Origin: DATLLJ01 sp965229885
GTDB lineage: Bacteria; Acidobacteriota; Vicinamibacteria; Vicinamibacterales; CAVVIG01
Assembly (NCBI GenBank): GCA_965229885.1
Contig: CBDDJX010000003.1
Span: 992,001 to 1,056,000, forward strand
Length of the DNA: 64,000 bases
Reading direction: 5' to 3'
The notes beneath the pieces are model-generated. The model was not told where the DNA came from. It did not search any database and worked only from the letters and a program-made list of their open reading frames with translations. Position 1 is the first letter of the stretch; every line of letters starts with the position of its first letter. This document shows positions 33,615 through 40,988 of the stretch, piece after piece. The position numbers were made by a program, and so were the translations under genes.

Positions 33615-34406
33615 ATGGAAAAGCTCGAACATCCGCTCTGGATCGTCCAGGCCGTCAATGCCTGGTTCGGCCCGCTTGTCGGCGCCATGCTGCGCGCGCT
33701 CGGCCGCACCGTGCCGGCTGAGGGAGATGTCATCCCAAACTTCCTCGTGATGGCCGGGCTCATCGTCGTGTTCTGGACGATCGTCTGCCTGATCGTGCGA
33801 AGCCGTCTGAGCGTCGACGCTCCGGGGAAGCTCCAGATTCTCGTCGAGGACGCGATCGGGGCGCTGCAGTCCATGCTTCACGACTACATCGGCCACAAGG
33901 GCTCGCGCTACCTCGTGATTATCGCGACGATGTTCGTGTTCATCCTGTCCGGGAACCTCATGGGCCTCATCCCCGGCCTGATGGCGCCGACGAGCAGCAT
34001 CAACGTCACGCTCGGCTGTGCGCTGACTGTCGCCGTCTACTACCACTTTCAGGGCCTGCGGGTGCAGGGCGTCGGCCCGTACCTGAAGCACTTCGCCGTG
34101 CCGCCGGGATCGCCGATTTTCCTCGCGCCAATCATGCTCCCGATCGAAATCATCAGCCATTTCTCGCGGGTGCTTTCGCTGTCGCTGCGCCTCTTCGGCA
34201 ACATCTTCGGGGGGGAGCTCGTGATCATCATCCTGTTCAGCATCATCCCCTTCCTAGTGCCGCTGCCGATGATGTTCATGGCCCTCATCGCGGCGTCGCT
34301 CCAGGCGGTGATCTTCGTGCTGCTGTCGACGATCTACCTGGGTGGCGCCGTGGCGACTGAGCACGAGGAGCATCAGCACGGAGAGATGGTGGCGGGTGAA
34401 GCCTAG
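33615..34406 (+). CDS. atpB: ATP synthase F0 subunit a
   Basis: Subunit a forms the proton half-channels against the c-ring. The 263-residue protein has the diagnostic helix HFSRVLSLSLRLFGNIFGGELV with the essential arginine (about residue 195), an upstream IFILSGNLMGLIPG, and a final AALQAVIF..LSTIYLGGAV. A His/Glu-rich tail ends the protein. It is followed by atpE after 41 nt. Subunits b, delta, alpha, gamma, beta and epsilon do not follow. Confidence 0.94.
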   Translation: MEKLEHPLWIVQAVNAWFGPLVGAMLRALGRTVPAEGDVIPNFLVMAGLIVVFWTIVCLIVRSRLSVDAPGKLQILVEDAIGALQSMLHDYIGHKGSRYLVIIATMFVFILSGNLMGLIPGLMAPTSSINVTLGCALTVAVYYHFQGLRVQGVGPYLKHFAVPPGSPIFLAPIMLPIEIISHFSRVLSLSLRLFGNIFGGELVIIILFSIIPFLVPLPMMFMALIAASLQAVIFVLLSTIYLGGAVATEHEEHQHGEMVAGEA

Positions 34407-34447
34407 AAATTGCGGATTGCAGATTCAAGATTCAAATGGAGGCGAGT

Positions 34448-34786
34448 GTGAGTAGACGTGTGTTGACGGTACTGATGATGACGATGGCGGCGGTGACGTT
34501 CGTGGTGCCGCTTCACGCGCAGGAAGCGGCGGCGGCCTCCGGCTCGGGAGTGGTGCAGTGGTCGATCCTCACCGCGGGCTTCGCGCTCGCGATTGCAGCG
34601 GCGTTCGGCGCGCTCGGGCAGGGTCGGAGCATCGCGGCGGCGGTTGAGGGCATTGCGCGCAATCCAAGCGCCGCGGGCGAAATTCGCGGCAACCTGATCC
34701 TCGGCCTGGTCCTGATCGAGTCGCTGGTGATTTACGTGCTGCTCATCTCGTTGATTCTGTTTTTCGTCAAGCCGTTCGGGGGCTAA
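34448..34786 (+). CDS. atpE: ATP synthase F0 subunit c
   Basis: The c-ring subunit that carries ions through F0. An N-terminal signal-like segment (to about LHAQ) precedes the mature two-helix hairpin: ITAGFALAIAAAFGALGQGRSIAAAVEGIARNP, then LILGLVLIESLVIYVLLISLILFF with the ion-binding Glu. I favour the GTG at 34448, which has GGAGG 5 nt upstream, over the in-frame ATG at 34436. Signal-bearing c subunits are known in several phyla. No further ATP synthase genes follow; a convergent gene begins 33 nt on. Confidence 0.9.
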   Translation: MSRRVLTVLMMTMAAVTFVVPLHAQEAAAASGSGVVQWSILTAGFALAIAAAFGALGQGRSIAAAVEGIARNPSAAGEIRGNLILGLVLIESLVIYVLLISLILFFVKPFGG

Positions 34787-34819
34787 TCAGGGTTGGAAGG
34801 GCAGGAGGGGCGGGAAGGC

Positions 34820-35827
34820 TCATGCCGTCCTACCCTTTCCGCTACCATCGAGCAGTGGCTTCAGCGAGCGGCCGCGCAGGGCGTCGGGCACGGGCGCCTT
34901 GACGAGATCCAGGATCGTCGGCACCATGTCGACGTGCTGCACGAGATCCGAGACGCGGTGTCCTGCGCCGACGTTGCTTTCCTGCTTGATGATGAGCGGC
35001 ACGTGAATCGCCTCGTCGTAGACGAACAGACCATGCGCCTGTTCGCCGTGGTTGCCGAGGCCTTCTCCGTGATCGGAGAGCAGCACGATCGTCGATCGAT
35101 CGTAGAGCTGATGCGTCTTCAGGTAATGAATCAGGCGACCGACAATCTCGTCCGCGTACGCGATCTCGCCGTCGTATAGCGAGTACTGCGAGAAGCGTTT
35201 CGGCGGCGCGTACGGCCTGTGCGGCTCATCCAGATGGAGCAGCAGGAACGAGCGCGACGTGCCGGTGCGGTCCAGCCAGTGCTCCGCAATCGTTTCCGAT
35301 TCGCCGCCGTCCCGATGGCCCGCCTCTGCCGCCGGTTCCTCCGGATTGGGCGGCATCTCATCGTCGAAGAAATCGAAACCCTGGCTGATGCCTGTGTCCT
35401 TCCGGAGCCGTGACGCCGAGACGACAGCCGCGGTCGAGTATCCGCGCTCGCGCAGCAGTTGGGGCAACATGCGTTCGCCTGGCTTGACCCGGGCTCCTTC
35501 GCTACGGACACCGGTTTCGAAGGGGAGCCTTCCCGTAAGGAGCGCGGTGTGCGCCGGGAGGGTCTGCGGCGTGTGCGAGTACGCGCGTTCGAATACGACG
35601 CCGTTCGATGCCAGCTCGTCGATGGCGGGGGTCTTCACCTTCCGGTAACCGTAGGCCGGCAGGTGATCCGCCCGCAGGGTGTCGATGGAGAAGATGATGA
35701 TCGGGCCGCTCAGAGGGGCCGACGCCCGCGCATATTTCCAGCCTCCGGCTGCGGCGAGTGCGGTACCGAGGGCGACGCTCGCCAGGATCAGCGTGCGACG
35801 AAACGGGCGACGCGCCATCGTGCTCAT
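34820..35827 (-). CDS. Sulfatase-like hydrolase of the alkaline phosphatase superfamily
   Basis: A 335-residue secreted protein with an N-terminal membrane anchor (residues 12-30). The metal strand IIIFSIDTLRADHLPAYGY is typical of sulfatases, followed by TPAIDELASNGVVFERAYS, LPAHTALLTGRLP, LLLHLDEPHRPY and IVLLSDHGEGLGNHGE. The sulfatase formylglycine motif (C/S-x-P-x-R) is absent: the region reads TLPAHT, so a classical sulfatase mechanism is unlikely and a phosphodiesterase or phosphoethanolamine-transferase-like role is possible. It overlaps the upstream TPR gene by 4 nt. Confidence 0.75.
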   Translation of the reverse strand: MSTMARRPFRRTLILASVALGTALAAAGGWKYARASAPLSGPIIIFSIDTLRADHLPAYGYRKVKTPAIDELASNGVVFERAYSHTPQTLPAHTALLTGRLPFETGVRSEGARVKPGERMLPQLLRERGYSTAAVVSASRLRKDTGISQGFDFFDDEMPPNPEEPAAEAGHRDGGESETIAEHWLDRTGTSRSFLLLHLDEPHRPYAPPKRFSQYSLYDGEIAYADEIVGRLIHYLKTHQLYDRSTIVLLSDHGEGLGNHGEQAHGLFVYDEAIHVPLIIKQESNVGAGHRVSDLVQHVDMVPTILDLVKAPVPDALRGRSLKPLLDGSGKGRTA

Positions 35828-36756
35828 CGACGCTCATCGAGCTGCCGGAGCATCGTGGTCGCCTGCGCCCCTTCGGGCGATACAGGATCGACGTCCATGA
35901 CTGTCTGGAAATACCTGCGCGCGGTGACGGTGTCGCCCTTGTCCAGCGCGATTCTTCCGAGTGCGAACGGCGGCTTGCCCCAGGTCGGGTCGACCCGCGC
36001 CGCGCGCTCGTACGCTTTGACCGCCTCGTCGGTCATGGACCGGGCCAGCTTTACTTCGCCAAGATCGTAAAAGACCTCGCGGGTCGCGCCCGGAGCCTGT
36101 GCGGTCGTTTCGAGGGTCCGCTCGGCTGTGTCCAGGTCGCCCTTTTCGAGGTTCGTCCTGGCGATCCCGATCTTGGCTCTTTCGTTGTTCGGATCGGTCT
36201 TGAGGAGCGCGTTGTATGCGGCGATGGCGCTGTCGAAGGCTTTCTTGTTGCGGTACGCCGCGGCGATCTGGAGCTCGATCATGCTCACCGCCGGCGATTC
36301 CTTGAGAATCGCGCTGTACGCGGCGATCGCCTCGTCCCATTGCTGATTGTTGTACAGCGCGTCGGCGCCCGCCAGGGCGGCCTGCAGATCCTTCGGCGCT
36401 GTGGTGCCGAGCGCACTCGGCGGCACAATGAGTTTCTGCAGCGAGAAGGCGACGGACGGAGTGACCGTCGGCAACGTGAGCACCTTCAACTCACCGCCGT
36501 CCGGGGCGTAGCCCGGGGCCATGGCCCTCATCTGCCACACTCCGCTTCTGAGGCCGATCATGGCGAACCGACCCTTTTTGTCGGTGCTGGCTGTGAAGCT
36601 GCTCGGAGACGCGTCCGGGTTTTCAGCGAGGATGGTCGCGCCCTTGACAGCATCTCCGTGGTCATCCTTGACGACTCCGGCAACGCGACCGGTTTGCGCG
36701 GCGGCATTGCCGGCCAGCGCGACGAGCAACAGCGCAGCAAGAAGGCATGACGGCAT
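35824..36756 (-). CDS. Secreted TPR protein with carboxypeptidase-regulatory-like domain
   Basis: A 310-residue protein with a signal peptide (residues 1-20, AAAQ). A beta-sandwich of the carboxypeptidase regulatory type spans about 22-100 (GRVAGVVKDDHGDAVKGATILAEN...). Then about five TPR-like repeats run from about 120 to 300 (for example AYRNKKAFDSAIAAYNALLKTDPNNERAKIGIAR). It probably mediates protein contacts in the periplasm. TATACT ends 6 nt before its ATG, and the gene is co-transcribed with the sulfatase-like gene. Confidence 0.75.
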   Translation of the reverse strand: MPSCLLAALLLVALAGNAAAQTGRVAGVVKDDHGDAVKGATILAENPDASPSSFTASTDKKGRFAMIGLRSGVWQMRAMAPGYAPDGGELKVLTLPTVTPSVAFSLQKLIVPPSALGTTAPKDLQAALAGADALYNNQQWDEAIAAYSAILKESPAVSMIELQIAAAYRNKKAFDSAIAAYNALLKTDPNNERAKIGIARTNLEKGDLDTAERTLETTAQAPGATREVFYDLGEVKLARSMTDEAVKAYERAARVDPTWGKPPFALGRIALDKGDTVTARRYFQTVMDVDPVSPEGAQATTMLRQLDERR

Positions 36757-36762
36757 GGCGCC

Positions 36763-36768
36763 AGTATA
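36763..36768 (-). promoter_or_regulatory. Leaderless -10 box (TATACT) for the TPR gene
   Basis: TATACT on the minus strand ends 6 nt before the ATG at 36756, within the longer run TATATACT. Same spacing as at pyrK and 23381. Confidence 0.55.
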
Positions 36769-36795
36769 TATCGGCCCCGGAGGCCAGAACCCGTG

Positions 36796-37221
36796 TCAGA
36801 TCAGCCAGGTGGGTTGGTACAACAGCACGTAAACCAGGACACCCGTCACCGAGACATACAGCCAGATCGGCAAGGTCCAGCGTGCGATACGGACGTGTTG
36901 GGGATACCGGCCCTTCAGCCCGCGCGACAACGTCACGAACGCCAGGGGCGGGACCGCCGCGGCCAGCGTGACGTGCGTGACGAGAATCGTGAAGTACAAC
37001 GGCCTGACGAACCCCTGGCGCGTGAACGGCACCGATCCCACCTGCAGGTGATACACGATGTAGCAGACGAGGAAGGCCGACGAGGTCGCGAACGCCGCAA
37101 TCATGCAACGTCGGTGCTGCTCGATGCGCCGCAGACGAATCAGCGCGTAGCCCGCCAGCAGAAGGATGCCGGAGATCGCGTTCAGGGTGGCGTTGACGGC
37201 CGGCAGGTCGTGGACCGTCAC
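36796..37221 (-). CDS. DUF420 membrane protein
   Basis: A 141-residue protein with four membrane segments. LPAVNATLNAISGILLLAGY, HRRCMIAAFATSSAFLVCYIVYH and VTHVTLAAAVPPLAFVTLSRGL carry the spaced histidines of DUF420. Members of this family are encoded beside cytochrome oxidase genes, and one Bacillus homologue (CtaM) is needed to mature heme-A oxidase. Start GTG at 37221 overlaps the ctaB stop by 4 nt. The link with ctaB and ctaA supports a role in oxidase maturation. Confidence 0.8.
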   Translation of the reverse strand: MTVHDLPAVNATLNAISGILLLAGYALIRLRRIEQHRRCMIAAFATSSAFLVCYIVYHLQVGSVPFTRQGFVRPLYFTILVTHVTLAAAVPPLAFVTLSRGLKGRYPQHVRIARWTLPIWLYVSVTGVLVYVLLYQPTWLI

Positions 37222-38123
37222 AACCGGTTCGCGATCATCGCGATCCACAAGATCGGCAGGTAGGCAATCGAGCCGAAGAACAGCCACCGCGCCGACCGGT
37301 CGGTGCGCGCCGCGGCGAAGCTCAAGGCGAGACCGAGCAGGCCGATCCCCAGTCCCATCGCCGCGATCAGGTACGGGGCGCCGCTGACTCCGGCAAACGT
37401 GGGAGCAGCACTCGCCGGGATGAGCGCGGCCGCGTAGGCGACGGCCTGACGCCCCGCGCGCCGTCCCGCCGGATCGATGACCGGCAACATGGGAAAACCG
37501 GCCTTCGCGTAGTCGTCGCGGTACATCCACGCGATGGCCATGAAATGCGGAATCTGCCAGAGGAACACGATCGCGAACAGCGCGGCGCCGCCGAACGTGA
37601 TGCTGCCGTGGGAGGCCGTCCACCCGATGAGCGGCGGCAGCGCGCCGGGCACGGCGCCCACGAGCGTGGCCAGGGACGTACGGCGCTTGAGTGGCGTGTA
37701 GATCGCGAGGTAGACGACGAGCGAGGCGAGCGCGAGACCGGCGGCCATCAGATGGGGCTGTGCGGCCAGCAACGCGAGGCCGGCGGCCGACGTGGCGATG
37801 CCGAACAGCCGCGCATCGCCAGGCAGCACGCGTCCATCAGGGAGCGCCCGTCCTCGAGTGCGCCGCATCAGCGCGTCGGTGTCGCGTTCGAATACTTGAT
37901 TGAGCACGGCCGCGCCGGCTGCGACGAGTGCCGTGCCCGCGACGGCCTGCAGCATCGGCCCCGGTGCTGACGCGCCCGGCGCGCCGAGGTAGTAGCCGGC
38001 CGCGCTCGTGGCGACGACGAGGAGATTGAGACGCGGTTTCGTGAGGCTGCCGAAATCGGCGAATGTTCCGCGGCTGGAGGTCGTGAGCGAGGCCGCCACG
38101 ACATCAGCACGAGCGTCCTTCAC
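37218..38123 (-). CDS. ctaB: Protoheme IX farnesyltransferase (heme O synthase)
   Basis: CtaB attaches a farnesyl chain to heme B. The 301-residue polytopic protein has TKPRLNLLVVATSAAGYYLG, the prenyl-diphosphate site NQVFERDTDALMRRTRGRALPDGRV (about residue 80), YTPLKRRTSLATLVGAVPGALPPLIGW and WQIPHFMAIAWMYRDDYAKAGFPML. These are diagnostic for UbiA-type heme O synthases. GTG at 38123 overlaps the ctaA stop by 4 nt. Confidence 0.95.
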   Translation of the reverse strand: MKDARADVVAASLTTSSRGTFADFGSLTKPRLNLLVVATSAAGYYLGAPGASAPGPMLQAVAGTALVAAGAAVLNQVFERDTDALMRRTRGRALPDGRVLPGDARLFGIATSAAGLALLAAQPHLMAAGLALASLVVYLAIYTPLKRRTSLATLVGAVPGALPPLIGWTASHGSITFGGAALFAIVFLWQIPHFMAIAWMYRDDYAKAGFPMLPVIDPAGRRAGRQAVAYAAALIPASAAPTFAGVSGAPYLIAAMGLGIGLLGLALSFAAARTDRSARWLFFGSIAYLPILWIAMIANRL

Positions 38124-39082
38124 GCGTGCACCGCTTCGAGATGACGGCCCGGCCGAAACCCGACCGTGTCTGCGAACCCCACCCGCCAGGCGCGCAGCGT
38201 CAGCACCAGGGAGGTCGTCAGTACCAGGGCACCGCAGACGACATGCAGGCTGTTGATCCAGACGTCGCGCTGGCTGAGCACCGTCAGGCCGCCCAGCGTC
38301 AGCTGGACGGCAACGAGCGCAGGGAGCAGCGCGGCAGGACGCGTCAGCTCGCGGCGCCGACGGTGGTGATACCGCACGTGGCCGGAGGTTGCGATGATCG
38401 CCAGCGTGACGATGGCGGCGCCGACGCGATGCGCGAAGTGGATCGCGATCTTCGGATCCCAGTGGTCGGGGATGAGGCCGCCGAACATGAGCGGGAAATC
38501 AGGGATCGCGAGCCCGGCGTCGGTGTGCCGCATGGTCGCGCCCACGAGGATCTGCGCGTAGATCAAGCCGGTGGTGGTGGTGGCGACGCGCCGCAGCACC
38601 GAGTCGTTCAAGCCAGGAACACGTTTGGTTCCTGGCTTGTCATACGCGGCCATCCACCCAGGCGAGGTGAAGAGCGCGATGGCCACCGTGAGGCAGAAAA
38701 AGATTTGGGCAAGGCCCGCATGCGCGGTCGAAACGGCCGCCGGGAGGAAGAATATCACGGTCAGGCCGCCGAGCACGCCTTGCGCGACGACGGTCGCGAG
38801 CGCCGCGATACCGAGCCATCGCAGCCAGCGCCGCGGCTCCTTCAGCCACAGCCACGCGGCCAGGATGATGGTGAGGAACCCGACGAGGCTGGCGATTAAT
38901 CGATGTCCATGTTCGTAGAAAATGCCGCCGACCCACTTCGAAGGGGGAAAGGTGAACAGGTTCCAGCCGTACGTCGTCGGCCAGTCTGGAACTGAGAGGC
39001 CGGAGCCTGTGCTGGTGACAAGGCTGCCCGCCAGCAGCAGGAGCACCGTGCAGCCGGCGACGAACGTGGCGAAGCGGTGCAT
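38120..39082 (-). CDS. ctaA: Heme A synthase, with a short repeat insertion
   Basis: CtaA oxidises heme O to heme A for cytochrome c oxidase. The 320-residue, eight-helix protein has VTSTGSGLSVPDWPTTYG near the start and the heme ligands in GIFYEHGHRLIASLVG, AHAGLAQIFF, IHFAHRVGAAIV and SLHVVCGALV. I start it at ATG 39082; longer frames read into a mobile-element remnant. Residues 148-158 (KPGTKRVPGL) in a loop are encoded by a 12-bp perfect palindrome pair. First gene of ctaA-ctaB-DUF420. Confidence 0.92.
   Translation of the reverse strand: MHRFATFVAGCTVLLLLAGSLVTSTGSGLSVPDWPTTYGWNLFTFPPSKWVGGIFYEHGHRLIASLVGFLTIILAAWLWLKEPRRWLRWLGIAALATVVAQGVLGGLTVIFFLPAAVSTAHAGLAQIFFCLTVAIALFTSPGWMAAYDKPGTKRVPGLNDSVLRRVATTTTGLIYAQILVGATMRHTDAGLAIPDFPLMFGGLIPDHWDPKIAIHFAHRVGAAIVTLAIIATSGHVRYHHRRRRELTRPAALLPALVAVQLTLGGLTVLSQRDVWINSLHVVCGALVLTTSLVLTLRAWRVGFADTVGFRPGRHLEAVHA
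38609..38639 (-). repeat. Palindromic element inserted in frame in ctaA
   Basis: Arms caagccaggaac (38609-38620) and gttcctggcttg (38628-38639) are a perfect 12-bp inverted repeat with a 7-nt loop. The reading frame passes through it in a loop between membrane segments of CtaA. Confidence 0.65.
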
Positions 39083-39085
39083 TTC

Positions 39086-39132
39086 AGGGCGGGATGGGCG
39101 GGAGGGCAGGCCGTCCTGCTCCTCCCGCCCGA
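39086..39132 (-). repeat. GGGCGGGAGGGCAGG hairpin upstream of ctaA
   Basis: 'gggcgggagggcagg' and 'cctgctcctcccgccc' form a G-C-rich imperfect hairpin with a CCGT loop, starting 4 nt before the ctaA start. Similar words occur at 8549-8569 and 34797-34816. On the minus strand it would lie in the 5' leader of ctaA mRNA. Confidence 0.45.
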
Positions 39133-39145
39133 AAAGCTGGCCTAA

Positions 39146-39633
39146 ATAATTCACGAGTGAGCGAGTTTCACTGAAACACAAACGCCTCCGAGTGGGTACT
39201 ACGCTGTTGACAAGACCGCGTTTTCCCACACGGAGGCGATTGCGTTGAACGACTCCACGGTACCACGCACTGTTCTTTTTCCAGACGTGTTCGACAAGCC
39301 CCTGGTAGCCACCTTCGACCACGTTCATGCGAGCTCGGACGGCGGCGCGGTCGTGCGCTCCGTCCGCCGGGTCGTCCTGCATTTCTCGCGATCCCATCCC
39401 GACGCCGCCACGTGGACGCGTCGCGCGCGCTCGCGTAACGGCCCACTCGCGTGACCACCAGAAGTCCTCCCGCCGGAGGTGTCGCCGCCAACGCACCCGC
39501 TGCGCCCCAGGCACCCGCGGAGCCCGAGGCCACGCCATTCAGACCACTTGGATCGTCAGCCGCTGACCCGCATCCTCGTCGCCGCCACTCGGAGGCGCCG
39601 ACCGTAGCAGAAACTCGCTCACTCATGAATAAT
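39146..39633 (+). mobile_element. Deletion remnant of an IS1380-like insertion sequence
   Basis: A 488-bp segment bounded by 24-bp terminal inverted repeats with two mismatches (39146-39169 and 39610-39633; core gagtgagcgagtttc). A second inverted pair (cgcctccgagtgg at 39183 and ccactcggaggcg at 39585) lies inside the ends. The only coding remnant is the first 35 or so residues of an IS1380-type transposase at 39245. Everything after the transposase N-terminus was lost, leaving a MITE-like non-autonomous form between ctaA and the cupredoxin gene. Confidence 0.7.
39245..39454 (+). pseudogene. N-terminal fragment of an IS1380-type transposase
   Basis: The first part of this 69-codon frame (MNDSTVPRTVLFPDVFDKP, then LVATFDHVHASSDGGA) matches the start of IS1380-family transposases, where FD...SSDGG is characteristic. 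After GGA (about residue 36) the sequence becomes Arg/Ser-rich and has no transposase features, so the deletion junction lies near 39350. It cannot encode an active enzyme. Confidence 0.6.
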
Positions 39634-39638
39634 GCGGG

Positions 39639-40475
39639 TTAGCTGCTGGCTACCGGCGCCTTGAAGCTGAAGGCGATGTCCTTCGTTTCCTTCTCGCCGA
39701 TCGTGACTTTCTGCTCCGCCGTGCCGAGCCTTTCGTGCCAGGCCTCGATCGTATAGGTGCCAGGCGGCAGCGTCTTCAGGTCGAACTTCCCATCCTTGTC
39801 CGTGACCGCAAAATACGGATGGTCGAGCACGCCGATGTATGCGTTCATCCAGCCGTGGACATCGCACTTGAACGGCACCATGATTTCCGCCTTGTCGAAG
39901 GTGTGCGTCGTCTTCATCCCCTGAATCGGCTGGCCGGTGTTGAACTCTGAGTTGTCCTTCGGCGTCGCGTGGATGTTGTGCAGCGTATCGTCGCTGTTGA
40001 CGATCTCGAGCGCCTGCCCGACGCGAATGCCTAAGACGTGCGGATGGTAACGGCAGGCCTGCTGATCGATCTTCATCGGCTCGGTCGGCGCGTCATAGAC
40101 GTAGCTGCCGAGGCCGTCCTTCACATGGACGAACACATTCGCCAGCGACTTTCCGTCGCCGCCGACCTCGAAGGTTTCCTGGAATTGCGGGGTCTTGTTC
40201 ATGCTCAGACATTGCGGGTCGGCATTCATCTTGATAGCGGCGTTCTTCGGCGCCATGCCGTCGATCGTGACCGTGCCCGTCACCTCTCCCGCGGTGGCCA
40301 CGTCAACCTTCAGCCCTGCGGGGGATGATGGCTCGCTCGACGTGCTCGACGTGCCGCTGCTTCCGCCGCCGCAGGCGATGACCGAGGCCGCGAGCGTCAC
40401 TATTCCCAGGCTTCCCAAGGTTCCCCTGACAGCCCGCACAAGGCGAGCGCTGACCTGAACGTTTCGTACGTGCAT
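39639..40475 (-). CDS. Cupredoxin-like lipoprotein with regulatory-type beta domain
   Basis: A 278-residue lipoprotein: signal peptide with lipobox VIACGG (Cys about residue 34) and a Ser/Gly linker. A central domain holds likely copper ligands: His in DTLHNIH (about 157) and Cys, His and Met in KCDVHGWM (about 195-202). The C-terminal beta domain is GKFDLKTLPPGTYTIEAWHERLG. The arrangement suggests a membrane-attached electron carrier or copper protein. A close relative is encoded at 46473. The start ATG 40475 has AGGAG upstream. Confidence 0.75.
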   Translation of the reverse strand: MHVRNVQVSARLVRAVRGTLGSLGIVTLAASVIACGGGSSGTSSTSSEPSSPAGLKVDVATAGEVTGTVTIDGMAPKNAAIKMNADPQCLSMNKTPQFQETFEVGGDGKSLANVFVHVKDGLGSYVYDAPTEPMKIDQQACRYHPHVLGIRVGQALEIVNSDDTLHNIHATPKDNSEFNTGQPIQGMKTTHTFDKAEIMVPFKCDVHGWMNAYIGVLDHPYFAVTDKDGKFDLKTLPPGTYTIEAWHERLGTAEQKVTIGEKETKDIAFSFKAPVASS

Positions 40476-40518
40476 CGACTTCTCCTGAATAAAAAATGAC
40501 GTCGAACAACAACCGCAT

Positions 40519-40524
40519 ATTATA
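40519..40524 (-). promoter_or_regulatory. -10 box (TATAAT) for the cupredoxin lipoprotein gene
   Basis: A perfect TATAAT on the minus strand lies 43 nt before the ATG at 40475, giving a leader of about 37 nt that contains the AGGAG ribosome site. No clear -35 box. Confidence 0.45.
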
Positions 40525-40555
40525 CCGTGATCGCGCCGTCGCGTGCGTGCGGCGG

Positions 40556-40584
40556 TTGACCGCAATACGGACGGACGATAACAT
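40556..40584 (+). promoter_or_regulatory. Promoter of tRNA-Glu
   Basis: TTGACC (40556-40561) and TAACAT (40579-40584) are 17 nt apart and lie 23 nt before the mature tRNA 5' end. Confidence 0.5.
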
Positions 40585-40607
40585 GGCGGTTTCGCCAAGC
40601 GCGCAGG

Positions 40608-40682
40608 GGCGGTATCGTCTAGGGGTTAGGACACGTGGTTCTCAACCACGGAACCGGGGTTCGATTCCCCGTACCGCTACCA
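40608..40682 (+). tRNA. tRNA-Glu (anticodon CUC)
   Basis: The sequence folds as a full cloverleaf: acceptor GGCGGUA with UACCGCU (a G-U pair at the first position), D arm GUCU/GGAC, anticodon stem CGUGG/CCACG with loop UUCUCAA (anticodon CUC at 40641-40643), and T arm CGGGGUUCGAUUCCCCG. The 3' CCA is encoded (40680-40682). It reads GAG codons, the dominant Glu codon in this GC-rich genome. It also provides the Glu-tRNA type that HemA consumes, though the UUC isoacceptor is the usual one. Confidence 0.95.
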
Positions 40683-40840
40683 CACTCGCGCAGTAGCCTG
40701 GGGATCTCTCGCCGGCAATGTAGCGAAGGCCGTCCGAGGGCATTTTTCCCATGAAATCGTTGTCGGCCGGGAGTAGAGTGAGAGGCTCATCCCGCGCAGT
40801 AGGTGTCCCCAGATGTCCCAATGACACGAGGGGTGATGAC

Positions 40841-40981
40841 ATGTTCAAGAAATGTTTGATGCTGTCGGCGCTCGTGACGTCCCTCACGCCGTGGCCATGC
40901 GAGGCGCGCGTCGTGCGGTTCGTCGTCGAGCAGAAGCGTGTGCTTGCTGGGGGAATGTCCTTTGGCAGCGCCGTAGAATGA
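40841..40981 (+). pseudogene. N-terminal fragment of an alpha/beta hydrolase domain protein
   Basis: A 46-codon frame with a signal peptide (KKCLMLSALVTSLTPWPCEA) followed by RVVRFVVEQKRVLAGGMSFG. The latter resembles the opening of large secreted alpha/beta-hydrolase-domain proteins common in acidobacteria. The frame stops right after and no hydrolase core follows, so it is a truncated remnant. The 158 nt between the tRNA and this fragment hold no gene; a 10-nt word, cgcgcagtag, occurs there twice. Confidence 0.45.
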
Positions 40982-40988
40982 ATACTCG

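Noticed and set aside
34448..34786. Sodium-type ion site in ATP synthase subunit c (Gln in GQG, Glu-Ser and Tyr in IESLVIY)
   Set aside because: The Gln, Glu-Ser and Tyr positions resemble sodium rings, but the Thr that completes the sodium site is Leu, and the same ES-x3-Y pattern occurs in proton-using bacteria. The sequence does not decide.
40608..40682. tRNA-Glu as an integration site for a mobile island
   Set aside because: No second copy of the tRNA 3' end and no integrase gene were found in the window, although the region to the right contains broken genes.
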